A stretch of 64,000 nt of DNA from Janthinobacterium sp. GW456P (GTDB lineage Bacteria; Pseudomonadota; Gammaproteobacteria; Burkholderiales; Burkholderiaceae_D). The stretch is from NCBI RefSeq assembly GCF_002127655.1, contig NZ_NEHB01000021.1:23132-87131 (forward strand), read 5' to 3'. Below the pieces are notes generated by a model. That model was not told the origin of the DNA. It saw only the letters and a list, made by a program, of their open reading frames with translations, and searched no databases. A program made the position numbers and the translations under genes. Positions 1 to 8,096 of this stretch are shown piece by piece (the stretch's first letter is position 1; every line of letters starts with the position of its first letter).

Positions 1-1
1 T

Positions 2-181
2 AAAATATTTTTGGAGATTGATTATTGGCAAAGCGTCGTCACTCAAAATGTTCTGGCAATTCGCACTGCGCTTGATATTCCAGCTGGGAAAAGATTGGTT
101 GTCCGTATGGCCTTCAACGACCGAGATTGTTGTTTCTATGAGGCCACGCGTGCAATCCGAATCGGTGGGTTCGCCTCCTGA
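2..181 (+). CDS. C-terminal end of an unrecognised protein (partial)
   Basis: The frame is open from the window edge to a TGA at 179-181 and gives 59 residues. The composition looks protein-like (for example DIPAGKRLVVRMAFNDRD), whereas the overlapping frame from about 18 to 251 reads poorly. I recognise no family. The gene ends 62 bases before the next start on the same strand, so the two could be co-transcribed. Its base composition is lower in GC than the housekeeping genes further right, in keeping with an accessory origin. Confidence 0.4.
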   Translation, partial: KIFLEIDYWQSVVTQNVLAIRTALDIPAGKRLVVRMAFNDRDCCFYEATRAIRIGGFAS

Positions 182-243
182 CGGCCCGCACCTGAAGTTT
201 GCATGTTTGCGTTCTCGCCCTCCTTTTAAAAAATTATACGATT

Positions 244-954
244 ATGAATAGAGATGAACTAATCGCCTCCGATTTTTTGAATTCTCTGAATGTAGGTATA
301 GTTGAGTCAGAGCCCGATGGTAACGTTACTCCGGATTTTTTAATTGATAAAACCATTGCTGTTGAGGTCAGACGATTGAATATGAACTATGTTCTTTCGG
401 ATGATAAAATGGAAGGTTTTGAGAAAATTGTCACTGGTGCATGGAAACGCATGGATAGAATTTTAAAGACGCTAGGGCCATCGATTGCGGGAGAGTCATG
501 GAACGTTGTTATGCAGTTCCGTAGACCTCTTGATTGGAAGAGTCTTGAACCTGTATTGATCGCTCAACTAAATCAGTTCAAGGTCACCGATCCTCGCGAT
601 GCAATCACTTTAAAATTCAGTGAAAAATTTGAGCTTGACCTCGTGCGCACACGTAGGAAGTCGGACCATTTTTTTACCTTAATGGGAAGTTCTAATATGG
701 ATGCCGGCGGTGCCGTCATGGAGTTAGTTGAACAGAATCTACGGCTTTGTGTGAAAGAAAAGGAGCGAAAGATTGCTTCGCATAGGCGCAAATACAGGGA
801 ATGGTGGCTCGTTCTAATCAACCGTGTTGATCTTCACATGGAGGCCGAGGACTATTGCAAATTTGGCTGCGGCTTGAATCCACCGATTGAGCATAGTTTT
901 GAGAGAGTCATCCTTGTCGACCCGCGAGACTTGGAAAATTGGTTTGAACTGTAG
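244..954 (+). CDS. hypothetical protein, possible PD-(D/E)xK nuclease-like fold
   Basis: This 236-residue protein has no family I recognise. The start at 244 (MNRDELIASDF) is chosen over an upstream ATG at 199 because the extra 15 residues are hydrophobic and lie in poor sequence. Near residues 30-50 it reads PDFLIDKTIAVEVRRLN. The spacing of Asp and Glu-Val-Arg resembles the core of PD-(D/E)xK nucleases (P-D ... E-x-K), with Arg in place of Lys. The C-terminal half is rich in Trp and Arg. AT content is higher than in the core genes and an integrase remnant follows, which suggests an accessory segment, possibly defence-related. The nuclease reading is inference only. Confidence 0.6.
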   Translation: MNRDELIASDFLNSLNVGIVESEPDGNVTPDFLIDKTIAVEVRRLNMNYVLSDDKMEGFEKIVTGAWKRMDRILKTLGPSIAGESWNVVMQFRRPLDWKSLEPVLIAQLNQFKVTDPRDAITLKFSEKFELDLVRTRRKSDHFFTLMGSSNMDAGGAVMELVEQNLRLCVKEKERKIASHRRKYREWWLVLINRVDLHMEAEDYCKFGCGLNPPIEHSFERVILVDPRDLENWFEL

Positions 955-1125
955 GGACCAGTCCAGTGGCTCGCAGGCGTTGATGAACAGCCGCTTAAAG
1001 GCGTATGCCTCTGTTTGCGTCATTTGTTGAATAATGAGTCCCGGACAGAAAGACATCGTCCGGGCTGGGATGATAGTAGGGCTCCATTTCGAGATGGGTG
1101 TGAGTGACCAGCCGAAAGAGATTGC

Positions 1126-1632
1126 TCACTCGGTAGCGCCAGCTTTTTTTATTTTCCTACGGTAATAGTGCTTGTGCGTGGTGCTTGGGTTCGCATGAGC
1201 AGCAAAATCATACGCGTCGACGTTGCGTTGGTCGAACTTGGCCGTGATGGCGGCCGGCCGGATATCCTGCAGTGAAAAATACTGTGCGTGGTCTGCCAGC
1301 CTGTAGTCGGCCTCGTACTTCGCCACTTTCAGCCCCTTCTTGTACGCCAGAATGTATTCCAGCTCGGCGGCCCGCTTGCGAGCGAGTGCCGCCGCCTATG
1401 CATCGAACGACGCGATCCACTCGAACATGGCATCCTGCCATACTGACCCCATCCCCGACCGCGTATAGGTCTGGCCTTTTGAATTGGAGGACAGGAACTG
1501 GCGTGGCACCGAGTGCGTCTGCTCGGCAATGATGAATTTGGTGAGGTCGTTCAAGCGCCAGTCCGCGTTGGCAATGATGGTGCTGAACTGGTGTTCCTGG
1601 ACGTTCTCAAGCTCGATAGTTTCCATTTCCAT
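1126..1632 (-). pseudogene. phage-type tyrosine recombinase remnant (in-frame TAG)
   Basis: Two open stretches in the same frame (1632-1399 and 1395-1126) are separated only by a TAG at 1396-1398. Together they give about 168 residues that match the C-terminal catalytic half of a phage integrase: RSGMGSVWQDAMFEWI, then DIRPAAITAKFDQ, then AHANPSTTHKHYYRR with the likely nucleophilic Tyr. The N-terminal arm and core-binding domains are missing. It lies beyond the 3' end of tRNA-His on the same strand, a usual position for an integrase that used the tRNA as attachment site, so it is probably the last trace of an eroded element. An alternative is a sequencing error at the TAG, but the missing N-terminus argues for decay. 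Confidence 0.75.
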
Positions 1633-1907
1633 TTGCTCGCGTACGGCATTGGGGGCGATAGGTTGGAGCGCTGAGCTTGTGGCGGATCAGCGGCCTGGAC
1701 GAGTGCTGGTGCCACTTGATGGGGAAACAGAGGTTTCAGTGATTACCACTCAAGCGGATCTGGAAAAAGCGGTCGCGGCCCATACTGGCCCTGCGCAGTG
1801 GAAGCGCCGAAATTTGATCGCATTGGAAAATAAGAAAACCCGTTGGAAAATGCAAAAAAGAGTTACAAGCCGAAACATGTAACCCTTTAATTTTCCTACG
1901 CATTCTG
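1633..1907. other. intergenic, possible gene fragment
   Basis: No supported gene. On the plus strand a frame ending at 1882 gives a protein-like tail (VLVPLDGETEVSVITTQADL) but has no convincing start or homologue that I recognise, so it may be the remnant of a lost gene of the element next to tRNA-His. Confidence 0.35.
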
Positions 1908-1984
1908 TGGGGTGGCTGATGGGGCTCGAACCCACGACAACAGGAATCACAATCCTGGACTCTACCAACTGAGCTACAGCCACC
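1908..1984 (-). tRNA. tRNA-His (GTG)
   Basis: Read on the minus strand it begins GGTGGCTG, with the extra 5' G expected of tRNA-His. It has a D-arm (AGCTCAGTTGGTAGAG), the anticodon stem-loop CAGGA-TTGTGAT-TCCTG with anticodon GTG, the T-arm GTGGG-TTCGAGC-CCCAT, and an encoded CCA. The acceptor stem GTGGCTG/CAGCCAC is fully paired. A strong sigma70-type promoter sits about 46 bases upstream. Confidence 0.97.
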
Positions 1985-2029
1985 ACTGTCTTACTTGCCT
2001 GTTTAGCTGTTTTGCTGAACAGGTGCCGA

Positions 2030-2058
2030 ATTATACAAAGAACTCGGCAAAGTGGCAA
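2030..2058 (-). promoter_or_regulatory. sigma70-type promoter of tRNA-His
   Basis: On the minus strand TTGCCA and TATAAT are separated by exactly 17 bases, upstream of tRNA-His in the right orientation. This is close to the consensus and consistent with a stable RNA gene. Confidence 0.8.
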
Positions 2059-2125
2059 ATCTAAATGCAGTCTTTTTTAAAGAATCGAAAGATTGCATGA
2101 AAACGCCCGCTTTTGCTCGCACGGC

Positions 2126-2971
2126 TCACACGGACAGGTGCGCGACGGGCGGCTGCAAGTCCAGCAAACCGGCGAAGGCTTGCGCCAGGGATTCGACCTT
2201 GGCCGTCGTGTAACCTTGCAGCTGCGGCGCATCGTTGCCGGTGCGGCGCAGGCTGGCAGCGTCGAGCAGGCGGGCCAGCTGGCGCGCCACGGCGTCGCCC
2301 GTGTCGACCAGGGTAATCGTTTCCTGCGTATGTGCGCGTACCGTGCGTACGATGGCGTCCTGCACGAACGGGTAGTGGGTGCAGCCGAGCACGAGGGTAT
2401 CGGCGCCCTGTTCCAGCATGGGCGCAATGTAGCGATCGAGCATGGCACTGGTGGCGTCCAGCGGATCGTTGCCCAGCTCGCACTGTTCGATGCGGTCGGC
2501 CAGGCCGATGCAGGGCTGCAAGATGAACGTGGCGCCCGTGGCGGCGCTCACCTGTTCGCGCAGGGCCAGCAGTTTGTCGCCGCGCAAGGCGCGTTCCGTG
2601 GCCAGCACGGCGATCTTGCCGTTGTGGCTGATGGCGGCTGCCGGTTTCAGGCCCGGCTCGACGCCGACGATGGGCAAGTCCGGATAGCGCGCGCGCAGCG
2701 CCTTGATGGCGGCGATGGTGGCCGTGTTGCACGCCACCACCAGTGCTTTCGCGCCTTGCTGCAATAAAAACGCGGTGATCGCCAGCGAACGGTCGATCAC
2801 TTGCTGTTCCGTCTTGTCGCCATATGGGGCGTAGGCGGAATCGGCGAAGTAAATCAAATCTTCCTGCGGCAGCTGCGCGCGGATATGGCGCAGCACCGAC
2901 AGGCCGCCCACGCCGGAGTCAAAAATGCCGATGGGTGCGTCTGGGCGGGCAGTGCTTGCAATAGAAGTCAT
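2126..2971 (-). CDS. murI: glutamate racemase
   Basis: Converts L- to D-glutamate in the cytoplasm for peptidoglycan precursors, without a cofactor. The 281-residue protein has the N-terminal signature IGIFDSGVGGLSV (residues 14-26). Both catalytic cysteines are present, in VACNTAT (C81) and GCTHYP (C197). Length is normal for the family. The start at 2971 has only a weak ribosome site; the following in-frame Met codons would cut into the conserved signature. The gene follows fumarase on the same strand, but a strong hairpin terminator separates them, so it is probably transcribed on its own. Confidence 0.95.
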   Translation of the reverse strand: MTSIASTARPDAPIGIFDSGVGGLSVLRHIRAQLPQEDLIYFADSAYAPYGDKTEQQVIDRSLAITAFLLQQGAKALVVACNTATIAAIKALRARYPDLPIVGVEPGLKPAAAISHNGKIAVLATERALRGDKLLALREQVSAATGATFILQPCIGLADRIEQCELGNDPLDATSAMLDRYIAPMLEQGADTLVLGCTHYPFVQDAIVRTVRAHTQETITLVDTGDAVARQLARLLDAASLRRTGNDAPQLQGYTTAKVESLAQAFAGLLDLQPPVAHLSV

Positions 2972-2987
2972 ATAAAACCGAAGAAGA

Positions 2988-3021
2988 TAAAAAAACGCCG
3001 CGCTGTGTGCCGCGCGGCGTT
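2988..3021 (-). terminator. Rho-independent terminator of the fumarase gene
   Basis: A ten-base stem AACGCCGCGC / GCGCGGCGTT with an eight-base loop is followed, in minus-strand reading, by a run of T. It lies 16 bases past the fumarase stop codon. Confidence 0.85.
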
Positions 3022-3036
3022 CATGGTAGAGCTTGT

Positions 3037-4578
3037 TTAAGCAACCGTCACGGGAATCTTGCTGACGCTATTGAGTTGCTCGATCTTCGCCTGCCACTCT
3101 TTCGGGCCCGTGTTGTGCACCGACGTACCCTTCGCATCGACGGCCACCGTCACCGGCATGTCGACGACGTCGAATTCGTAGATCGCTTCCATGCCCATGT
3201 CGGCAAAGCCCAGCACCTTGGCGTGCTTGATGGCTTTCGATACCAGGTAGGCGGCGCCGCCCACGGCCATCAAATAGGCTGACTGGTGCTTCTGGATCGA
3301 TTCGATGGCGACCGGGCCGCGTTCGGCCTTGCCGATCATGGCGATCAGGCCCGTCTTTTCCAGCATCATGTCGGTGAACTTGTCCATGCGCGTGGCGGTC
3401 GTCGGACCGGCCGGGCCGACGGCTTCGTCGCGCACAGGGTCGACGGGGCCGACGTAATAGATCACGCGGTTTTTAAAATCGACCGGCAACTCTTCGCCAC
3501 GTGCCAGCATGTCCTGGATGCGTTTATGCGCGGCATCGCGGCCCGTCAGCATCTTGCCGTTCAACAGCAAGGTCTGGCCCGGCGTCCACGAAGCGACTTC
3601 TTCTTTCGTCAGGGTGTTCAGGTCGACGCGCTTGGATTTTTCCGTGTCCGGCGTCCAGTGCACTTCCGGCCACGACGACAGCGATGGCGGCGTCATGTAG
3701 GCCGGGCCGGAGCCGTCCAGCACGAAGTGGCCGTGGCGCGTGGCGGCGCAGTTCGGGATCATGGCGACAGGCTTCGACGCGGCGTGCGTCGGGTGCATCA
3801 TGATTTTCACGTCGAGCACGGTCGTCAGGCCGCCCAGGCCTTGCGCGCCGATGCCCAGCGAGTTGATCTTGTCGCACAGTTCGATGCGCAGTTCTTCCAG
3901 CTTGTTTTGCGGGCCGCGCTGCTTCAGCTCAAACATGTCGATGTCTTCCATCAACACTTCTTTTGCCATCAGCATGGCTTTTTCGGCCGTGCCGCCGATG
4001 CCGATGCCCAGCATGCCGGGCGGGCACCAGCCGGCACCCATGGTCGGCACGGTCTTCATGACCCAGTCCACCAGCGAGTCGGATGGGTTCATCATGATCA
4101 TCTTCGATTTGTTTTCCGAGCCGCCGCCCTTGGCCGCGACTTTCACGTCGACGGTATTGCCTTCGACCAGTTCCATGTGCACGACGGCCGGCGTGTTGTC
4201 CTTGGTGTTCTTGCGGTCGAAGTGCGGGTCGGCCACGATGGAGGCGCGCAGCTTGTTATCGTCGAAGTTGTACGCGCGGCGCACGCCTTCGTTGACGGCG
4301 TCGGTGACGGTGCCGCTGAAGCCCTCGAAGCGCACGCCCATGCCGATTTTCAGGAAGACGTTGACGATACCCGTGTCCTGGCAGATAGGACGCTTGCCTT
4401 CCGCGCACATGCGCGAGTTGGTCAGGATTTGCGCGATCGCATCTTTTGCCGCCGGGCTTTGCTCGGCCGCGTAGGCGCGCGCCAGGTGCTCGATGTAATC
4501 AGCAGGGTGGTAGTAGCTAATGTACTGCAACGCTGCGGCGACGGATTCGATCAGGTCTTCTTGCTTTATGACAGTCAT
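3037..4578 (-). CDS. fumA: class I fumarate hydratase (4Fe-4S, single chain)
   Basis: Interconverts fumarate and malate in the TCA cycle. The 513-residue protein contains the N-terminal hydrolyase domain and the C-terminal beta-type domain in one chain. The likely cluster-ligating cysteines are in ICQDTG (C66), GWCPPGM (C185) and IPNCAATRHGHF (C277), with the conserved motifs GGGSENKSK and GPAGPTTATRMDKF. The start at 4578 is the only ATG that keeps the family N-terminus. It is followed by a terminator and then murI. The class I enzyme is oxygen-sensitive; no class II enzyme is seen in this window. FumA versus FumB naming is conventional only. Confidence 0.93.
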   Translation of the reverse strand: MTVIKQEDLIESVAAALQYISYYHPADYIEHLARAYAAEQSPAAKDAIAQILTNSRMCAEGKRPICQDTGIVNVFLKIGMGVRFEGFSGTVTDAVNEGVRRAYNFDDNKLRASIVADPHFDRKNTKDNTPAVVHMELVEGNTVDVKVAAKGGGSENKSKMIMMNPSDSLVDWVMKTVPTMGAGWCPPGMLGIGIGGTAEKAMLMAKEVLMEDIDMFELKQRGPQNKLEELRIELCDKINSLGIGAQGLGGLTTVLDVKIMMHPTHAASKPVAMIPNCAATRHGHFVLDGSGPAYMTPPSLSSWPEVHWTPDTEKSKRVDLNTLTKEEVASWTPGQTLLLNGKMLTGRDAAHKRIQDMLARGEELPVDFKNRVIYYVGPVDPVRDEAVGPAGPTTATRMDKFTDMMLEKTGLIAMIGKAERGPVAIESIQKHQSAYLMAVGGAAYLVSKAIKHAKVLGFADMGMEAIYEFDVVDMPVTVAVDAKGTSVHNTGPKEWQAKIEQLNSVSKIPVTVA

Positions 4579-4616
4579 GGTGTTCTCGCGGTGGATAAGA
4601 AGGGTAAGACTCTTGG

Positions 4617-4652
4617 TGAAAAGCCCATGGCGCCGCTGGCAGCCATGGGCTT
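4617..4652 (-). terminator. Rho-independent terminator after the YqhA-type gene
   Basis: The inverted repeat AAGCCCATGGC / GCCATGGGCTT (11 paired bases, ten-base loop) runs into TTTT on the minus strand, five bases beyond the stop at 4658 and before the fumarase start. Confidence 0.75.
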
Positions 4653-4657
4653 CTGGT

Positions 4658-5272
4658 TTAGTGCGGACGGGCCTGGTTCTGGGTCACCGTCATGATGCGG
4701 TCCGTGTAGGCAATCGCCATCGCCGACAGGATGAAGACCATATGGATCACCGTTTGCGCGATGATCACTTCGATCTTGTACGAGTTGGCGTTGATAAAGG
4801 TCTTCAGCAGGTGGATGGACGAGATACCGATGATGGCCATCGCCAATTTCGTCTTCAGCACGGACGCATTCACATGCGACAGCCATTCCGGCTGGTCTGG
4901 GTGGTCGTCGAGGTGCATGCGCGACACAAACGTTTCGTAGCCGCCGATAATCACCATGATCAGCAGGTTGGAAATCATGACCACGTCGATCAGGCCTAAT
5001 ACCACCAGCATGATGGTCGCTTCATTGAGCTTGGTCGGCAGGGCGCCGCCCGGTACGGCCACGGCCGTCAAGACGTGCTGCAGGGCCGCGTCATTGCCGA
5101 ACACGGCGCCGATCAGGTCGGACAGTTCCACCCAGAAATGGAAGACATACACGCATTGTGCGAGGATCAGGCCCAGATACAGCGGCAACTGCAGCCAGCG
5201 CGACATGAAGATGAAGGCGGATAGCGGATGCAGCTTGGTCTGTTCTTTGGACGGTGGTAGGTGGTCGATCAT
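4658..5272 (-). CDS. YqhA-family (UPF0114) inner membrane protein
   Basis: A 204-residue integral membrane protein of the UPF0114/YqhA family; its biochemical role is unknown. Four hydrophobic stretches can be seen: around YLGLILAQCVYVFHFWV, ATIMLVVLGLIDVVMISNLL, LAMAIIGISSIHLLKTFI and QTVIHMVFILSAMAIAYT. Between them lie the charged loop YETFVSRMHLDDHPDQPEWL and the family motif VNASVLKTKLA. The start is placed at the ATG at 5272 because the longer frame would begin with TTG, and AGGAAACC lies just upstream of the ATG. It is divergent from acs, with about 300 bases between. The name reflects recognition of the family, not known function. Confidence 0.85.
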   Translation of the reverse strand: MIDHLPPSKEQTKLHPLSAFIFMSRWLQLPLYLGLILAQCVYVFHFWVELSDLIGAVFGNDAALQHVLTAVAVPGGALPTKLNEATIMLVVLGLIDVVMISNLLIMVIIGGYETFVSRMHLDDHPDQPEWLSHVNASVLKTKLAMAIIGISSIHLLKTFINANSYKIEVIIAQTVIHMVFILSAMAIAYTDRIMTVTQNQARPH

Positions 5273-5379
5273 GTGGAGGTTTCCTGGGGGAGTAAATACC
5301 AATTTTTGGCATGCCCGATATTTTACACTTGCTACCGATCACTGCGCATGGCCTGGCTCTGGATTATTGCGTTTGATGA

Positions 5380-5395
5380 AATACCAAGTGGTATT
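5380..5395. promoter_or_regulatory. palindrome in the yqhA-acs divergent region
   Basis: AATACC-AAGT-GGTATT is a perfect inverted repeat in the intergenic region between two divergent genes. It could be an operator for either; no regulator is known from the sequence. Confidence 0.3.
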
Positions 5396-5569
5396 GAAGC
5401 TTCGGCGCAGCCTGCATTTTCCCAGTGAAAATACTGTACAGCGTCCCCTTGACGCCCATCGCCTGTGGCGATTATGGTTAGAATTGATCGAGGAAAGCGC
5501 CGACTGTAAGGCGTCCGTAAGACAGCAGGAATATTGTGTTAGCAAACAATTACTACACTGGAGACTAGC

Positions 5570-7576
5570 ATGGCCGGTACAGAGAACCAAGGGCAGGGCA
5601 CACAGCAGCAGGGACCAGAAGAGTCGCGCATATTTGAACCGTCGGCAGCGTTTGCCGCGCAGGCAACAATTTCCGGAATGGACGCCTACCGCGCCATGGT
5701 GGCTGATGCCGAACGCGACTACGAAGGCTTCTGGGCCAAGCTGGCGCGCGAGAATCTGAGCTGGAAAAAGCCGTTCACCCGCACCCTGAACGAAGACAAC
5801 GCCCCATTCTATAAATGGTTCGAGGACGGCCAGCTGAACGTGTCGTATAACTGCCTGGACCGCAACATCGAAAACGGCCTGGGCGACAAGACGGCCATCA
5901 TCTTCGAAGCGGACGACGGCACCGTCACCAAGGCAACGTATAAAGAACTGCACGAAAAAGTCTGCAAGTTCGCCAACGGCCTGAAATCCAAGGGTATCGC
6001 CAAGGGCGATCGCGTCATCATCTATATGTCGATGTCCGTCGAAGGTGTGGCCGCCATGCAAGCCTGCGCGCGCATCGGCGCCACCCACTCCGTGGTCTTC
6101 GGCGGCTTCTCGGCGAAATCGCTGCAGGAACGCATCATCGACGCGGGCGCCGTGGCCGTCATTACGGGCGACGAGCAATTGCGCGGCGGCAAGAAGCTGC
6201 CTTTGAAATCCATCGTCGACGAAGCGTTGGCGCTGGGCGGCTGCGACTCCGTCAAAAACGTTATCGTATATAAACGCACGGGGAGCGACTTGCCGATGGT
6301 GGCCGGCCGCGACACGTGGCTGCACGACCTGGTCGAAGGCCAGAGCGCGCAATGCGAACCGGAATGGGTCGATGCCGAGCATCCGTTGTTTATTCTGTAT
6401 ACCTCCGGCTCGACCGGCACACCGAAGGGCGTGCAGCATTCGAGCGGCGGCTACCTGCTGTGGGCCGCGCTGACGATGAAGTGGAGTTTCGACATCAAGC
6501 CCGACGACGTGTTCTGGTGCACGGCCGACATCGGCTGGGTGACGGGCCACAGCTACATCGCGTACGGCCCGATGGCCGTGGGCGCCACGCAAGTGGTTTT
6601 CGAAGGCATCCCGACCTACCCGAACGCGGGCCGCTTCTGGGAAACCATCAAGAAACACAACGTCAGCATCTTCTACACGGCGCCGACGGCCATCCGTTCG
6701 CTGATCAAGGCGGCCGACGTGGACCCGAAAGTCCATCCAAGCAACTACGACCTGAGCAGCTTGCGCCTGCTGGGCACGGTCGGCGAGCCGATCAATCCGG
6801 AAGCGTGGATGTGGTACTACAAGCACATCGGCGCCGAGAAATGCCCGATCGTCGATACCTTCTGGCAAACGGAAACAGGCGGCCACATGATTACGCCATT
6901 GCCTGGCGCGACGCCGATGGTACCCGGTTCCTGCACCCTGCCATTGCCTGGCATCATGGCCGCCATCGTCGACGAAGCGGGCCAGGACGTGCCGAATGGC
7001 CAGGGCGGCATTCTGGTGGTGAAGCGCCCATGGCCATCGATGATCCGCACGATCTGGAACAACCCCGAGCGTTTCAAGTCCAGCTACTTCCCGGAAGAAC
7101 TGGGCGGCAAGATGTACCTGGCAGGCGACGGCGCCATCCGCAACAAGGACACCGGCTACTTCACCATCACGGGCCGCATCGATGACGTCTTGAACGTGTC
7201 GGGCCACCGCATGGGCACGATGGAAATCGAATCGGCCCTGGTCGCCAACCCGCTGGTGGCCGAAGCCGCCGTGGTGGGGCGTCCGGACGACACGACAGGC
7301 GAGTCGATCTGCGCCTTCGTGGTGCTCAAGCAAGCGCGCCCGACAGGCGAGGAAGCGAAGAAGCTGGCCCTGGAGCTGCGCAACTGGGTCGGCAAGGAAA
7401 TCGGCCCGATCGCCAAACCGAAGGAAATCCGTTTCGGCGACAACCTGCCAAAAACCCGCTCCGGCAAAATCATGCGCCGCCTGCTGCGCGTGCTGGCCAA
7501 GGGCGAGACGATCACGCAAGACGTCTCGACCTTGGAAAACCCGGCCATCCTGGAGCAGCTGAAGGAAGCGTCGTAA
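5570..7576 (+). CDS. acs: acetyl-CoA synthetase (AMP-forming)
   Basis: Activates acetate to acetyl-CoA via acetyl-adenylate in the cytoplasm; with isocitrate lyase at 23.5-25.1 kb it supports growth on acetate. The 668-residue protein carries the ANL-family P-loop [15 protein letters not shown], the [11 protein letters not shown] adenylate motif, the hinge region [16 protein letters not shown], and the C-terminal [11 protein letters not shown] with the Lys that is commonly acetylated. Length is close to the family norm (about 650), with a slightly longer N-terminus rich in Gln. The start at 5570 follows GGAGACTAGC. No clear terminator is visible after it. Confidence 0.96.
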   Translation: MAGTENQGQGTQQQGPEESRIFEPSAAFAAQATISGMDAYRAMVADAERDYEGFWAKLARENLSWKKPFTRTLNEDNAPFYKWFEDGQLNVSYNCLDRNIENGLGDKTAIIFEADDGTVTKATYKELHEKVCKFANGLKSKGIAKGDRVIIYMSMSVEGVAAMQACARIGATHSVVFGGFSAKSLQERIIDAGAVAVITGDEQLRGGKKLPLKSIVDEALALGGCDSVKNVIVYKRTGSDLPMVAGRDTWLHDLVEGQSAQCEPEWVDAEHPLFILYTSGSTGTPKGVQHSSGGYLLWAALTMKWSFDIKPDDVFWCTADIGWVTGHSYIAYGPMAVGATQVVFEGIPTYPNAGRFWETIKKHNVSIFYTAPTAIRSLIKAADVDPKVHPSNYDLSSLRLLGTVGEPINPEAWMWYYKHIGAEKCPIVDTFWQTETGGHMITPLPGATPMVPGSCTLPLPGIMAAIVDEAGQDVPNGQGGILVVKRPWPSMIRTIWNNPERFKSSYFPEELGGKMYLAGDGAIRNKDTGYFTITGRIDDVLNVSGHRMGTMEIESALVANPLVAEAAVVGRPDDTTGESICAFVVLKQARPTGEEAKKLALELRNWVGKEIGPIAKPKEIRFGDNLPKTRSGKIMRRLLRVLAKGETITQDVSTLENPAILEQLKEAS

Positions 7577-7693
7577 CAGCCCTGGGTGCATGGGGGAGTC
7601 CCGGTTAGGTTGGCAATGACGGTGCGTCGTCGTTGCCGAGGGCCTGCCCCCAGCCTTTGCCGGGGTTGCACTTTTACCCCACGGTAAATAACT

Positions 7694-7722
7694 TTGGCAG
7701 TCCGTAGAATCTTTGCTATAAT
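7694..7722 (+). promoter_or_regulatory. sigma70-type promoter of tRNA-Ser
   Basis: TTGGCA and TATAAT lie exactly 17 bases apart, about 60 bases upstream of tRNA-Ser and in the same direction. Confidence 0.8.
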
Positions 7723-7784
7723 CTGCGGCTTCGCGACAAGCGAGAAATAGTACGCAATGCGAGCAAGTAGACGCATTGCCTGCA

Positions 7785-7875
7785 GGAGAGGTGGATGAGT
7801 GGTTGAAGTCGCACGCCTGGAAAGCGTGTATAGGTTCATAGCCTATCGGGGGTTCGAATCCCCCTCTCTCCGCCA
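7785..7875 (+). tRNA. tRNA-Ser (GGA)
   Basis: A class II tRNA with long variable arm. The acceptor stem is GGAGAGG/CCTCTCC, the anticodon stem-loop CACGC-CTGGAAA-GCGTG has anticodon GGA, the T-arm contains GGTTCGAATCC, and CCA is encoded. Its last part is repeated at 18934-18949 and a P4-type integrase follows within 225 bases, so it is the likely attachment site of the island to the right. Confidence 0.97.
7853..7868 (+). repeat. attL-like core in the 3' end of tRNA-Ser
   Basis: TTCGAATCCCCCTCTC within the tRNA T-arm and acceptor is identical to 18934-18949. P4-type integrases commonly use such tRNA 3' ends. The two copies define an island of about 11.1 kb. Confidence 0.65.
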
Positions 7876-7918
7876 CAGATACAAATTGGCCAGTTCAAGC
7901 AAGTCCCAGAACGTCCAC

Positions 7919-7956
7919 AAAAAACCGTTTTAGCCCGTGCTAAAGCGGTTTTTTTG
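7919..7956 (+). terminator. hairpin terminator after tRNA-Ser
   Basis: AAAACCG-TTTTAGC / GCTAAAG-CGGTTTT pairs with a short CCGT loop and one bulge, followed by a T run. It lies 44 bases past the tRNA, on the island side of the proposed crossover. Confidence 0.75.
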
Positions 7957-8096
7957 TATTCTGGCGTCCAGTACTGTCCAGCTGCAGCCAGTCCAAATCA
8001 GGGCTGGATTACAGATGAGCTTACCCCATGTCTCGAACCAAGCCCTGATTCGCTGGTCTAAAGTGATTTCTGACGCATATGCTGAGGAGACCAGCC

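Noticed and set aside
1272-1532. Plus-strand frame opposite the integrase remnant
   Set aside because: Arg/Pro/Ser-rich antisense frame; the minus strand gives clear integrase motifs.
5339-7876. 845-residue open frame on the minus strand opposite acs
   Set aside because: It lies antisense to the strongly supported acs gene, is His/Arg-rich and runs into tRNA-Ser; it is a product of high-GC codon bias.
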